A stretch of 64,000 bases of DNA from Arthrobacter sp. AQ5-05 (GCF_003287975.1 NZ_QMKQ01000001.1:1-64000), one strand, 5' to 3'; shown: positions 37,751 to 46,869, counted from the first letter of the stretch. Made by a program: numbers and translations. Notes: a model not told the origin generated them from the sequence alone.

Positions 37751-38557
37751 TCAGCCGAGCTCCGTAACGGTGAAGCTCAGGTTGGAATACGTTCGGCCGG
37801 GGCCGGTGAGCACAAGGTCACTTGAAGGCGCGTGTGGAACGGCTTCCAGGCACCCGCGGCCAGTCGTCCATGGCGCGGGACTGTCACCCCAAACCAATGT
37901 CGGGGCCGTGCACAGCAGGGCAGTGAACGCGCCCACACCTACGCCGACGGCACCGGCTGGCGGGATCCCCGTCACCCGGGACACCGTCAGCCCGCCGGCA
38001 GTCCCAGCCGTGGTGCTCGTCGTGGATCCGAGGTATGCCTTTTGGGCGTCGTACCAATTGAGCCGTGCGCGGGCGGTGTCGCCTTGGACGACGACCGAGG
38101 CGGTGACGGGGCCGCCGGTGGGCGGCACGGGGTAGATGCCGCGCCCGAAAAGGTACGTCGTGGGCGCGGCCGAAGCGTAGGCAGAAGGCACCATGCGCCC
38201 GTCCGGGAGCATTACGGGGCCAGCCATGACCACGTCCGTCTGCCATTGGTCCTCCGGGGCGCACAGGGATGCCGAAGGCACTAGCATGTTCGTGTACTGG
38301 GCTTCTGCCGACACAAAAATGAATGGCCCCGGCCCCCACGCGCCTTGCACGAACGCCATGATGGCGGCTACCTGCTCAGGGGTCGCAGCGTCGGAGGTCT
38401 GTAAATCCCATACCCTGCGGGAAGTTGGGCGAGCCTGAGCCTTGCGGCGTCCTTCAATCGTGGTCGTGAACGTGTATCGGTCCTCCGAAGTTGACCGCTG
38501 CGAGGCCGGGCACTTGAGTTCGACCATACGCCCGAGTTGGCCCAAGTAAATCGACAA
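37751..38557 (-). CDS. minor tail protein, distal-tail-like
   Basis: 268 residues. The N-terminal third (YLGQLGRMVELKCPASQRST) and its position directly after the tape measure gene fit a Dit-type baseplate protein. The centre has a carbohydrate-binding-like beta pattern. Function inferred mainly from synteny. Confidence 0.7.
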   Translation of the reverse strand: MSIYLGQLGRMVELKCPASQRSTSEDRYTFTTTIEGRRKAQARPTSRRVWDLQTSDAATPEQVAAIMAFVQGAWGPGPFIFVSAEAQYTNMLVPSASLCAPEDQWQTDVVMAGPVMLPDGRMVPSAYASAAPTTYLFGRGIYPVPPTGGPVTASVVVQGDTARARLNWYDAQKAYLGSTTSTTAGTAGGLTVSRVTGIPPAGAVGVGVGAFTALLCTAPTLVWGDSPAPWTTGRGCLEAVPHAPSSDLVLTGPGRTYSNLSFTVTELG

Positions 38558-38579
38558 TGAAGCCTCCTAGGGCATGAGT

Positions 38580-38605
38580 GTGGCGGGCCACGAATGGCCC
38601 GCCAC
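38580..38605 (-). terminator. hairpin after tape measure gene
   Basis: GTGGCGGGCCA (38580-38590) and its complement TGGCCCGCCAC (38595-38605) form a perfect 11-bp stem with loop CGAA. It lies 8 bp beyond the tape measure stop on the - strand. Confidence 0.6.
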
Positions 38606-38613
38606 GCGGTTAG

Positions 38614-41600
38614 TTAGCGCCTACGCGCCTGCTGGTTAGCTGCCTGCATCACGCCGTAGAACTTCCGGCCGTCGATGCTGACGATGGGCTGGTAGCTGGC
38701 AATGGCTCCGGCCACCGCATTGGCGATGGCCTGGGTGTCCACGCCGCCACCATGTGCGGGCTGTGCGGCGTACCGTGCGACCTCAGCCGATGGCGGCACC
38801 GAGAACGCGGGAGCCTCGGCAAGCATGCCCATGGCACCCTGCACGTCGCCGACCTTGGACAGGATGCCCAGCTCGGCACCCTCGCCCACGTTCACGCCAG
38901 CACCGAACATCACCCGCGAAGGTGACTTGATGCCGAGCGAGCGCTTGAAAGCCTTCTCAGCGTTCTTGCCCAGCTTGTAGAACGCCGACTCGACGCCCTT
39001 CGTCTTGGACTCAAGGCCGCGCACCAGCCCATCAGCAGCGTCTAGGCCACCCTTGTACATGGATTCAGTGACGTACTGCCCGGCCTTGCCAGATGCGCTA
39101 TCCAATCGCTTGTACGCGCCATTGATGTTCTGCTTCTCCTTGCCCGATGCAGACAACAGAACCGACGCAACTTGCAACCCCTCGTCAACGCCTAGACCAG
39201 CAACCTCCTGGATGATCGCCTCCCCGTACCCCATTTTTCGGAGCAGCTTCAACCGCCATGCGAAGTTTTCAATCCGTTTAGCCATTTTGTTGGCGGACAC
39301 AGAAATGCTCTTCGCGGTGAACGGGTTCGACCCAAGGTCCTGCTTGGTGTTCGACAGCATCCCCGACAAGCTGAACTCACCACGTAGCCCGCCTGCCACC
39401 GAATCGCGCACAGAGCGCAGCTCGTCGGCCTTCGACTTTGCGTTGTCCAGAGCTGTGGTGAGCTCGTCGGAATACTTCGTCAGCCGTGTGAGTGACTTCT
39501 CTAGGGCATTCGCATCACGGGCTAGACCGCGACGCTTGCCCATCGAGTAGTCCTTGTTTCGTGACGCATCCCAGAGCCTGTCAACCTGCCCCAGCCCCGA
39601 ACCACTGGTGAACGCGTCCGTGATGTTTCCACGGCGCAGGTCGGTGCGCAGATCCCGGCGTGACTCGGCAAGACGCTGCCGTGCCTCGGCGTCCTTCTTC
39701 GCCGCATCAGTGGAAGCCTTTGAAGACTTCTTGACCGCAGCAAGCTCAGCCTTCGCCGCATCGTACTGGTCCTTTGCTGCCAGCTTACGGAGACGATTGG
39801 CTTTGTCGCCCGAGATGCGATCGTAAGCACGCTTCGTGCTCGTGACCTTCTTCTCAGCAGCACCAACACGACCACCGTCGGCAAGGCCATCCAGGCGCAC
39901 AGTCGCACCATCGTTGATCGCCTTGAGCAGAGGGTAGTTCTCGCTAGTGGCTTTCTCGTTGACGACCATCTCACCCGAGCGCAACCCGAACGGTTTCCCG
40001 CCAACTGTCGCCAGCACGTTGTCACCCTGCGAGTTCAACGGGACCTGGCCAGGCACCAACCCGCCGCCGGCAAGCCCGTTGATCAACTGACCAACAAGCC
40101 CGCCAGTGTAACCGCCACGAGTTGGCCCACCCCGGCCGCCCGGCAAAGCTGGTGGCCGGTCGCCTGAGTAGACGGACTTGATGTGGATCTGCGCGTAGCC
40201 ATCCTTGACGCTGTTGATAGCCTGCTGCACCCAGGAGAGCCCCGACTCGGTCACGTTGACGTTGGCCGCTCCATCCTTGACGTTGTTGATGCCGCCTTGA
40301 ATGATGCTGATTGTGCCGTCGTCGCGCACAAGGATCTTTGCGTCCCCATCGGTGACGCCGTCGATCTTGCCTTGCGTGGTGAGGACGGTTCCCTCGTCAG
40401 TGACTTCGATGCCGACGGTCTGGCCCTTGATGGCAGCGATCTGCTCCTTAGTGAGCTTCGCGGTGCCATCGTCAGTAACCAAGGCCTTAATTTTCAGGTC
40501 CTTGGGCATCTGCAGGAGCTGCCCGGTGATCCGCTCGGCGGCGGCTGTTGCCTGGTCGTCGACCCACGCGGCAATGGTGACATCCTTGGGAATGTCCAGT
40601 GCCTTGCGGACCAGCGCGTCGGCTTTCTCGCCCATGATCCCGAAGCCTTCAGCGGACTTGATGCCCGCATCGTAGGTGGCCTGGTACTGGGCGACCACAT
40701 CCTTCTGTGACTTGGAGGTGTCGGCTGCGTACGTTTGGGCGACTGCGATGCCTTCTTGCAGTTTGCCTTGGAAGAGCTGCAGGCCCTCGTAGCCGGCGTC
40801 GGTATTCTTGTTGAAGTCGGTCTTGCCCTTGTTGAGTACGGCTCCCATCTTGCCTTGCGAGTCCGTGATCTTCTTGATTTCACCGTCCATGTCCCGCAGG
40901 CCCTTGGCCCACTGGAACGCGGCATCCTTGGACGACATCATGGCGAGGCCAGAGTTGAACAGGTAGTCGGTGAAAGCACCCAAGCTTGCAACGGAACCGT
41001 CCGCGGCCACGCCAATGTCAGCGAGGGCTTCGGCCATTTCCTTGGACGGGGCAAAGGCACCCGAAGCACCAGCGCCGAGGGCTTCGAGCCCGCCGCCAGC
41101 GTTGGCTGCCTCAGCAGCAACACCACTGAGCGCGTCAGCATAGCCGGGGAACATGGCCTTGGCCTCTTCGACCGTGCGGCCCTGCTCCACGAACTTAGCC
41201 GCGATCCCATCAAACGCGGTCTTGGCACCTTCAACGTTCCCGGATCCGACAAGGTCAGCGAGGGACTGGTCGATGCGCCCGAAAGCGTCTTGGGTCATCG
41301 CGAGGGAGCCCTTGATGCCAGTGAAGAAAGTGACCGCACCTTCGCCCCAGTCGTTGAACTTCTGTCCGGAGGTCTTGTTGAATGTCCGATCGATGGCTGT
41401 TCCTAGGCTGTCGATGTCGTCGGTTAGCCCGGCACCATCCTTGTTCTTGAACAGGTCATCGAGCGCATCCGTTGCATCCGGTGCATTGTTGATGATCTTC
41501 GCCATAGCCAGGTCGACGCGGCCCATGCCCTCGTCGATCTTGGACATGTAGGAGGCTTCGGCCAGCTTTGCAATGGCCACAGTGACGGCACCGATGGCTA

Positions 41601-43053
41601 CAGCGGCGCCGGCGAACTTCGCGAACTTCTTCGCGACACCGGGCGCAGCGTTCCCGAACTTCTCCATCTTGCCGGTCAGCCCCGGGAACTCGAGACCAAG
41701 GGCCTTAAGTCCACCAATGGTGGACGTGAACGAGCCAACCATTTTCATTCCGACGCCAGCGACGAGCGCGCCGACACCAACGAATCCGGTCAAGACGGTC
41801 AGGGCCCCGGCGATGGGTGCGGGGATCTTCGCGAATGCTGTAGCGATCCCTGCGCCAGCCTCAGCGACACCAGCGACTACGGGCAGCATGACGCCACCGA
41901 ATGTGATGGCAGAGTCTTGGATGCTGGAGAAAGCGGCCTTGATCTTCGACTCGGTCGTGCTGTACCGCTGGTCGGCTTCCTTCATCAGGGCAGAGTTCTC
42001 GCCCCAAGCCTCAGCGCCAAGGTTCAAGGAATCCGTGAGCAGGTCACCAGAGCTGGCCAGAGCCAACATGACCTGAGTTTCCTCAGTGCCCTTGATGCCC
42101 ATGTCCTTGAGCGTCTTGGTGACGTTGCCGCCGGACTGGTTCACACCATCGATACCCTTGGACACCAGTGCTAGGGCAGCTACCGGGTCTTCGCGGAACT
42201 TGGCTGAGAACTCGTCCGCTGTTACGCCAGCGGTTTCGGCAAAGGTTTCGAGTGAGTCTCCGCCTTCATCGACAGCGGAACGCATCTTGAGCAGGACGCG
42301 GGACGCCACGCCGCCGCCCATCTCGGCACGGATGCCCATGGACGCGAGCGTGCTGGACAGTGCGAGCACGTCGGTCTCGGATGCCTTGATGGTGGCACCG
42401 GCGCCGGCGATGCGCTGCGCCATGGACAAGATTTCAGCTTCGGTGGATGCGCCGTTGTTGCCCAGGGCGACCAGTGCGGAGCCGAACCGTTCGACACCTT
42501 CGGTGCCTTCTCGCTTCATGGTGCCCATGACGTTGGAAATTTGGGCGATGTTTGTTGCTGCTTCCTCAGCGGTCAGGTTCGTGGTTTCGCCGAGGTCAAT
42601 CATGGTCTTCGTGAAGCCGACGACGTCACCGGTCTTGACGCCCAGCTGTCCGGCAGCCTCGGCTACGGCAGCGATCTCGGTGTGGGTGGACGGGAGGGTG
42701 CGCGCAAGGTTGCGCAGGCCTCCTTCAACCTCTGCCAGCTGCTTCGGGGTGCCGTCAACGGTCTTCTTGACACCGGTCCAGGCAGACTCCCAGTCGATCG
42801 CAGCCTTCGTCACCAAGGCGACGCCACCAGCTGCAGCAACACCACCAGCGACAAGGCCGGTGGAGACCTGCCCCCACGCCTTTTCGTGCATGCCAGCGAC
42901 GCGGCCAAGCTTGCCAATGCTGGAGCTGGCCTTCGTGCTGGCTGCTTCGGTTTCCGCTGCGGCCTTGCGTGCGGCGCCAGCGGCGACCATCATGTCACGC
43001 TTGAACGAACCGATCTCGGCCTTGATGCGTACTGTAACGTCACGAGTTGCCAA
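38614..43053 (-). CDS. tail tape measure protein
   Basis: 1479 residues, the longest gene in the window. It sets tail length and is threaded through the tube. The N-terminal 450 residues match the TP901-type tape measure core (AWTGVKKTVDGTPKQLAEVE, then LGETTNLTAEEAA and ALVALGNNGASTEAEIL). Two membrane-like stretches lie near 380-440. The centre and C-terminus are helical with Ala/Lys/Asp-rich coiled coils, and the end (GIKSPSRVMFGAG) is typical. Length predicts a long non-contractile tail. Confidence 0.93.
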   Translation of the reverse strand: MATRDVTVRIKAEIGSFKRDMMVAAGAARKAAAETEAASTKASSSIGKLGRVAGMHEKAWGQVSTGLVAGGVAAAGGVALVTKAAIDWESAWTGVKKTVDGTPKQLAEVEGGLRNLARTLPSTHTEIAAVAEAAGQLGVKTGDVVGFTKTMIDLGETTNLTAEEAATNIAQISNVMGTMKREGTEGVERFGSALVALGNNGASTEAEILSMAQRIAGAGATIKASETDVLALSSTLASMGIRAEMGGGVASRVLLKMRSAVDEGGDSLETFAETAGVTADEFSAKFREDPVAALALVSKGIDGVNQSGGNVTKTLKDMGIKGTEETQVMLALASSGDLLTDSLNLGAEAWGENSALMKEADQRYSTTESKIKAAFSSIQDSAITFGGVMLPVVAGVAEAGAGIATAFAKIPAPIAGALTVLTGFVGVGALVAGVGMKMVGSFTSTIGGLKALGLEFPGLTGKMEKFGNAAPGVAKKFAKFAGAAVAIGAVTVAIAKLAEASYMSKIDEGMGRVDLAMAKIINNAPDATDALDDLFKNKDGAGLTDDIDSLGTAIDRTFNKTSGQKFNDWGEGAVTFFTGIKGSLAMTQDAFGRIDQSLADLVGSGNVEGAKTAFDGIAAKFVEQGRTVEEAKAMFPGYADALSGVAAEAANAGGGLEALGAGASGAFAPSKEMAEALADIGVAADGSVASLGAFTDYLFNSGLAMMSSKDAAFQWAKGLRDMDGEIKKITDSQGKMGAVLNKGKTDFNKNTDAGYEGLQLFQGKLQEGIAVAQTYAADTSKSQKDVVAQYQATYDAGIKSAEGFGIMGEKADALVRKALDIPKDVTIAAWVDDQATAAAERITGQLLQMPKDLKIKALVTDDGTAKLTKEQIAAIKGQTVGIEVTDEGTVLTTQGKIDGVTDGDAKILVRDDGTISIIQGGINNVKDGAANVNVTESGLSWVQQAINSVKDGYAQIHIKSVYSGDRPPALPGGRGGPTRGGYTGGLVGQLINGLAGGGLVPGQVPLNSQGDNVLATVGGKPFGLRSGEMVVNEKATSENYPLLKAINDGATVRLDGLADGGRVGAAEKKVTSTKRAYDRISGDKANRLRKLAAKDQYDAAKAELAAVKKSSKASTDAAKKDAEARQRLAESRRDLRTDLRRGNITDAFTSGSGLGQVDRLWDASRNKDYSMGKRRGLARDANALEKSLTRLTKYSDELTTALDNAKSKADELRSVRDSVAGGLRGEFSLSGMLSNTKQDLGSNPFTAKSISVSANKMAKRIENFAWRLKLLRKMGYGEAIIQEVAGLGVDEGLQVASVLLSASGKEKQNINGAYKRLDSASGKAGQYVTESMYKGGLDAADGLVRGLESKTKGVESAFYKLGKNAEKAFKRSLGIKSPSRVMFGAGVNVGEGAELGILSKVGDVQGAMGMLAEAPAFSVPPSAEVARYAAQPAHGGGVDTQAIANAVAGAIASYQPIVSIDGRKFYGVMQAANQQARRR

Positions 43054-43105
43054 CGCATGGCCTCCAATATTCAGTTTTCAGCACCCGACATGGGATGCTT
43101 GCGGA

Positions 43106-43318
43106 ATGACAAACACGAGCGGGAATGTGCAGCGCAAGCGCGGCCACAACACGATAATGACCGGACTCGCGATGCTCGTTATGGGCATCGCTGTAGCGCT
43201 AGTTGGCGGCTATAGTGATGCGCCAGGCCTGCAGGGGTTCGCGATCCTTGTAGCCATCGCCGGACTCGTCACCTTGCTCGTGGGTGTTGGCCGACGCCGG
43301 GAAACCCCTGCCAGCTAA
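43106..43318 (+). CDS. small two-span membrane protein on the opposite strand
   Basis: 70 residues with a basic start (MTNTSGNVQRKRGHN) and two membrane spans (about 18-36 and 44-62). It lies on the + strand between tape measure and tail chaperone, convergent with the chaperone extension by 4 nt. No Shine-Dalgarno; a weak GATGCT lies about where a -10 box for a leaderless message would be. It may be a moron expressed in the lysogen, for example in superinfection exclusion. Confidence 0.5.
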   Translation: MTNTSGNVQRKRGHNTIMTGLAMLVMGIAVALVGGYSDAPGLQGFAILVAIAGLVTLLVGVGRRRETPAS

Positions 43319-43668
43319 TCCGCGTAGGTGTCCACCGAGTACATGATCTGACCCGGGTACGTCGTGCGTCCGGTGTCGTTTCGAGCAGACTCAAAAGCGG
43401 CACACCCATGACAGATCGCGTCATCACGAATTTCGATGCGACCCACGTTCTCGTCACCCCGAACCATTGAGTGCGGCAACCCGCACCCCTTGCATAGGCT
43501 GTTCAGGTACCCCGTGTACGCGATCTGCATGATCCGGTCACGGTCGTTGTACTTCCCGTCTTGCTCCCGCACGCCCAAAAGCACGGTCACGGGAATGACG
43601 CACGCCCGCGCTGTCTCCACCAAATCCAGCAGGTGACGCCAGCGCGGACGAGCAAGGGCCTCTACGAT
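43315..43668 (-). CDS. tail assembly chaperone, frameshift extension (GT part)
   Basis: The frame from 43668 down to 43315 joins the upstream chaperone by a -1 slip at the C CCA AAA heptamer (43674-43668). The added 117 residues start IVEALARPRWRHLLDLVE and contain two Cys pairs, CKGCG and CHGC, spaced as in a small zinc site. A TTG at 43623 could start a separate 102-residue protein, but the continuous open frame up to the slip site fits a fusion of 334 residues. In siphoviruses this product binds the tape measure during tail assembly. Confidence 0.8.
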   Translation of the reverse strand: MVEALARPRWRHLLDLVETARACVIPVTVLLGVREQDGKYNDRDRIMQIAYTGYLNSLCKGCGLPHSMVRGDENVGRIEIRDDAICHGCAAFESARNDTGRTTYPGQIMYSVDTYAD

Positions 43669-44318
43669 TTTGGGACGGTCACCAACGGCACATCATCGGA
43701 GGATGCGATTACGGCGTCAGCAATGAGACCCATCTGAGCATCACCAAGGACGGTGAGCATGCGCTCCACCTGATCCCGGTTGATCGATGCCCACTCACCG
43801 CTGATGCGGGTCTTCGCGGCCATCGCGATCTTCCGGACGCGTAGTTCTCGGGAGATGACCGCATTGGTTTTCTCGTTGGCACCGGTTCGCGCCAACTGGT
43901 TGATGTCGGCGGGCGCGGTGATGTCCATGAGCTTCGCGGTGATCTTCGCTTCGCGGCGCCCTTCGGCTGCGGCTGCCTCAATCTCCGGGGCGAGGTCCTT
44001 GCGGATCTGGTCCAGGATTTCCTGCTCTTCGTTGTAGGTGATGGCGGAGACCCGGAACTCACGCTTGGACGCGTAGATCTGTGCTTCGAACTCTGCGATC
44101 TTTGCGTCGAGTTCCGTGTTCGGGTCTGTGTCGCCGCCCAGGGATGCGTCTGCTTCGTCCGGCGCCTTGTAGGGGATCCGCTGCTTTTCGAGCTGTTCGA
44201 TTTCGGCCATGAGGTCGAGGCGGGCGAAGAGGGTGACGTGGTGGGTGGTGCGTTCGCCGCCGGCCAGCCATGCGTCGAAGTCGAGTTCGCTGGTGGGGGT
44301 GTTCTGGTTTTCAGTCAT
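43662..44318 (-). CDS. tail assembly chaperone (G part)
   Basis: 218 residues, helical and charged (Ala, Glu, Asp, Arg rich). It lies between the tail tube and tape measure genes and is the zero-frame product of a gene with a frameshift site at its end. This is the lambda gpG equivalent in position. The ATG has GGAG 8 nt upstream, and that stretch lies in a repeat able to pair with an upstream hairpin loop (see 44320-44404). So its translation may be controlled. Confidence 0.82.
   Translation of the reverse strand: MTENQNTPTSELDFDAWLAGGERTTHHVTLFARLDLMAEIEQLEKQRIPYKAPDEADASLGGDTDPNTELDAKIAEFEAQIYASKREFRVSAITYNEEQEILDQIRKDLAPEIEAAAAEGRREAKITAKLMDITAPADINQLARTGANEKTNAVISRELRVRKIAMAAKTRISGEWASINRDQVERMLTVLGDAQMGLIADAVIASSDDVPLVTVPKS
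43668..43674 (-). promoter_or_regulatory. -1 programmed frameshift heptamer
   Basis: On the - strand, zero-frame codons read GTC CCA AAA TCG TAG. The heptamer C CCA AAA is a classical X XXY YYZ slippery site, 4 nt before the zero-frame stop. A -1 slip gives CCC AAA ATC GTA GAG and enters an open frame of 117 codons. Confidence 0.82.
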
Positions 44319-44319
44319 G

Positions 44320-44404
44320 GTCAGACTCCATTGCTTTGGGGGTCGTCAGACTCGGTGGTGGTGGTGCCGTGGCGGGGCGGAGTCTGACGTACGCCCCGCC
44401 ACGG
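44320..44404 (-). promoter_or_regulatory. hairpin with loop complementary to the chaperone ribosome-binding site
   Basis: CCGTGGCGGGGCG (44367-44379) and its perfect 13-bp complement (44392-44404) enclose a 12-nt loop. On the - strand RNA the loop carries GTCAGACTC. Its complement GAGTCTGAC occurs twice downstream, at 44353-44345 and at 44328-44320, the latter overlapping the GGAG of the chaperone gene. Loop pairing with either copy would make a pseudoknot. The hairpin alone could also act as a terminator after the abundant tube gene. Confidence 0.6.
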
Positions 44405-44422
44405 GGTCTTGGGGTGGGCAGG

Positions 44423-44944
44423 CTAGACGCCTGCGGACACCTTGGCGCGGGGCTCGAAAGCGCCCGGCGCAAAGCCCTGCGTGAACTTCTCGTAGCCCGC
44501 AGTGGACGGCGACATCGGCACCGGCGACAAGGTCAGGCCCTGCATAATGGCGACCTCGTCGCCCGCCTTGTACGGCATGTCCTCAGGGTTCTCGCCTTCC
44601 AGCACCTGGCCGATGCGCTCCACGAGGTGGCCGGGGATGCCCTTCTCGGTGAAGGTCGTCCAAGCGAGGTCGTCGATGGTGTCCTTGAATCGGAACATGT
44701 CGAACTTCGCTTCGAAGGTGTCCATGCCCGGGACGCCGGCCTCGATGCGGTCGCATGGGGACGGGTCGGTGACGATGTTGGTGCCAGTGACACCGAACTG
44801 GTAGTTCGCGACGGTGACGCGGCAGGTCAGGTTGACGCCCGCGTTCAGTTCGGAGGCCTTCGGGTTCTTGAGGTCTGCGATGGTCGGCACCCAATCAAGG
44901 CGGCGGTTCGCGGTGTTCAGCATCTTGGGGCCAAGGGCTACCAT
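44423..44944 (-). CDS. major tail (tube) protein
   Basis: 173 residues, beta rich, with GVNLTCRVTVANYQFGVTG and DTFEAKFDMFRFKD strands as expected for a tail tube subunit. It lies between the connector genes and the chaperone pair and is followed by a strong hairpin, consistent with high expression. Assigned mainly by position and fold pattern. Confidence 0.75.
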   Translation of the reverse strand: MVALGPKMLNTANRRLDWVPTIADLKNPKASELNAGVNLTCRVTVANYQFGVTGTNIVTDPSPCDRIEAGVPGMDTFEAKFDMFRFKDTIDDLAWTTFTEKGIPGHLVERIGQVLEGENPEDMPYKAGDEVAIMQGLTLSPVPMSPSTAGYEKFTQGFAPGAFEPRAKVSAGV

Positions 44945-44946
44945 GA

Positions 44947-45159
44947 TCAGTTACCTGCTTTCTGGGAAGGGGTTTCTACGAGGTTGGGAAAGCGGCCGTC
45001 GAGCCACGTCTCGGGGACGGTGCGGCGGACGACCTGCTTGGTCTTGGCGTCCATGACGCGGACCTTCTTGCGCGGGTCGTAGACGCGGTCGGGCTTGGCG
45101 GGTTCGGTCACAGGGTCCACCGGCTTGGCGGGCTCGGTGACCTGTTTCTGGGTTGCCAC
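44947..45159 (-). CDS. small Pro/Lys-rich phage protein
   Basis: 70 residues from the GTG at 45159, which has a perfect AGGAGG 6 nt upstream; the longer frame to 45288 overlaps the next gene. Contains two TEPAKP repeats and a basic centre. It lies 2 bp before the tail tube gene. Function unknown. Confidence 0.65.
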   Translation of the reverse strand: MATQKQVTEPAKPVDPVTEPAKPDRVYDPRKKVRVMDAKTKQVVRRTVPETWLDGRFPNLVETPSQKAGN

Positions 45160-45169
45160 GGTGGGCCTC

Positions 45170-45601
45170 CTAATTGGTGATGAGCCGCCACGGGAGCGGC
45201 AGGTAAGCCCGGGCCGGAGTGACCTGGGTGTCGGTGAGGGGTCGAGCGACCCGGAATGCATCAGGGTCGGGCATGAGGTAGCCGCCACCGATGCGCAGGT
45301 TGGTGAGCGCTGCGGTGACTTGCTGGGCAGCGAGGCGACACGTGCGTGCGTCGGGGCCGACCACCGTTGTCTGTGGGGACCAATCAGCGACCGTGAGGTC
45401 CACCAGCCCGGTTAGGTCGCGTTCGGCTGGCAGATCAGCGCCCAGCCCCGCGAAGAACGCAATGTAGGGGCGGATGTAGATGCCGCCTGCATCCGTTGGA
45501 ACCTTCGTCGGGACGATGCCGTCATAAACGCGGGCGCCGATGTCCGGCAGGGACCGCAGCTTGGCCAGCAAAAGATCCGCGAGAACGTTTGGGTCAACCA
45601 C
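45170..45601 (-). CDS. tail terminator-like connector protein
   Basis: 143 residues of mixed alpha/beta type (LADLLLAKLRSLPDIGARVY, then ADLTGLVDL-like strands). Position after the HK97-gp10-like gene and before the tube gene fits a tail terminator or minor capsid connector. Its first base overlaps the last base of the preceding stop. Confidence 0.65.
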   Translation of the reverse strand: MVDPNVLADLLLAKLRSLPDIGARVYDGIVPTKVPTDAGGIYIRPYIAFFAGLGADLPAERDLTGLVDLTVADWSPQTTVVGPDARTCRLAAQQVTAALTNLRIGGGYLMPDPDAFRVARPLTDTQVTPARAYLPLPWRLITN

Positions 45602-45945
45602 TAGAGCGCACCACCAATGATTTGAGCCATCGCGTCAGAGAACGCGGGCGTGTGCTTGTCCGCAGCCGGGCCCATGAACGGTTGCGCGGCCATGCGGCTG
45701 GTCCCCACCTCGAGGTAGACCGCATAGTTTGCGGTGGCCCTGACCTCAGCCTCGAGCGGGCCCACGTCCTGGGTGCCTATGCTGCTCTTCAAGTTGCCGG
45801 TATCCACCGGCGCCAACACCTTGGCGGTGCCCTCGATGTCCTTGGCGGTCTTGCGGACCACCTTTGATGCGAGCGGGATCGCCTTGGACGGAACCTTTTG
45901 CAGGTCCGCGGCCAGCTGGAACATCTGGGATGCATCAAATTCCAT
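45601..45945 (-). CDS. HK97 gp10-like tail completion protein
   Basis: 114 residues. APVDTGNLKSSI near 45 and YAVYLEVGTSRMAAQPFMGP near 75 are the hallmark motifs of the HK97-gp10 family, which completes the head-tail joint. It is in the usual order between the head-tail adaptor and the terminator. Confidence 0.88.
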   Translation of the reverse strand: MEFDASQMFQLAADLQKVPSKAIPLASKVVRKTAKDIEGTAKVLAPVDTGNLKSSIGTQDVGPLEAEVRATANYAVYLEVGTSRMAAQPFMGPAADKHTPAFSDAMAQIIGGAL

Positions 45946-45983
45946 GACGACCTCCGGGGCAGAAGAAAAGCCCCGCCGGTCGG

Positions 45984-46412
45984 CTAGGGCTGTTGCTGGG
46001 TTTGGTTTTCCCAGGCGATGAAGTCGTTTTCCCAGAGCAGGGATCCGGCCATGGATTGTTTGAGGTTGAACGTGCGGCCGGTGGTGGCCACGATGTCGCC
46101 GCGTTCCCCGGTGTAGAGCTGGGGGAGTGGGACGCCTTCACGGTTCTCGAAAGGCAGGGCCAGTAGGTATTGGCGGAGCTCGGTCGGCTGGTCGCCAGGG
46201 ATTACGCTGTTTTCGCGTTTGAGTTCCTGCAGGCGGCACATGCCCGTCCACACGATGACCTCATTCGACCAGCCGTCGGGCAGCGGGTACGGGGCCGGGC
46301 CCTCCTGAATGCGCCGGATCGTGCACGCGGCCGTCATCGTTTGCACGGCGACGGGGCGGTGATGCTCGGCCCAGTTCGATGGGAAGACCATGGCGTTGGG
46401 GAGGGGGCTCAT
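45984..46412 (-). CDS. head-tail adaptor protein
   Basis: 142 residues from the ATG at 46412, which overlaps the previous stop as ATGA; an in-frame ATG at 46421 is an alternative. Beta-rich segments (RQYLLALPFENREGVPLPQL, then GDIVATTGR) fit the DUF6093 or stopper type of connectors. Function inferred from position. Confidence 0.7.
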   Translation of the reverse strand: MSPLPNAMVFPSNWAEHHRPVAVQTMTAACTIRRIQEGPAPYPLPDGWSNEVIVWTGMCRLQELKRENSVIPGDQPTELRQYLLALPFENREGVPLPQLYTGERGDIVATTGRTFNLKQSMAGSLLWENDFIAWENQTQQQP

Positions 46413-46792
46413 AGCCGCCATTCCTCGGCCTCGGCGCTACGGGATCCGCAGAAAGGGATGATTTCGAAGAAGCTGTCCGCTTCGGCATCGGCCTGGTCGG
46501 CCTTGCCGCGGAGGGTTGCGGCTTGCTTGCGCAGCTCCGCGGCGACTGCCGGCCCGTCGGTGGAAAGGTCCTGTGTGCGGATCTTCTTCGACGTGAGCAC
46601 TTCGCTGGTCGCGATCGCATCCAAGGCGTCGGCGGCGGCCCGCCAGATGCCGGGGCGGGTGATGCTTTCCGGGGTGCCGTCGTAGTCGTGGAGGCTGAGG
46701 TAGCCCTCGAGTACGGGATCGGACATGAGCGGTGGATCGCCTAGGTCGGCGATCAGGAGGCGCGTCTGGCCTACGGGCGTGGTGTAGTCCAT
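46409..46792 (-). CDS. head-tail connector, gp6-like
   Basis: 127 residues, helical. TPVGQTRLLIADLGDPPLMS and RAAADALDAIATSEVLTSKK match the helical adaptor family that binds the portal ring. It directly follows the capsid gene after a hairpin. Confidence 0.75.
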   Translation of the reverse strand: MDYTTPVGQTRLLIADLGDPPLMSDPVLEGYLSLHDYDGTPESITRPGIWRAAADALDAIATSEVLTSKKIRTQDLSTDGPAVAAELRKQAATLRGKADQADAEADSFFEIIPFCGSRSAEAEEWRL

Positions 46793-46818
46793 GCGGACCT
46801 CCTATGAAGTTTGGGGGT

Positions 46819-46869
46819 GGCGCGCCCGGCCAACCATTAACCGAGAGTTAAGAGTTGGACAGGCGCGCC
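46819..46869 (-). terminator. hairpin after major capsid gene
   Basis: GGCGCGCC at 46819-46826 and 46862-46869 can pair, with an inner CCAAC/GTTGG pairing, across an A/T-rich loop. It starts 10 bp after the capsid stop on the - strand and may reduce transcription of connector genes. Confidence 0.5.

Noticed and set aside
42086-43105. + strand frame antisense to the tape measure gene
   Set aside because: Only its last 70 codons (from 43106) read as a plausible small membrane protein; the rest mirrors the tape measure gene.
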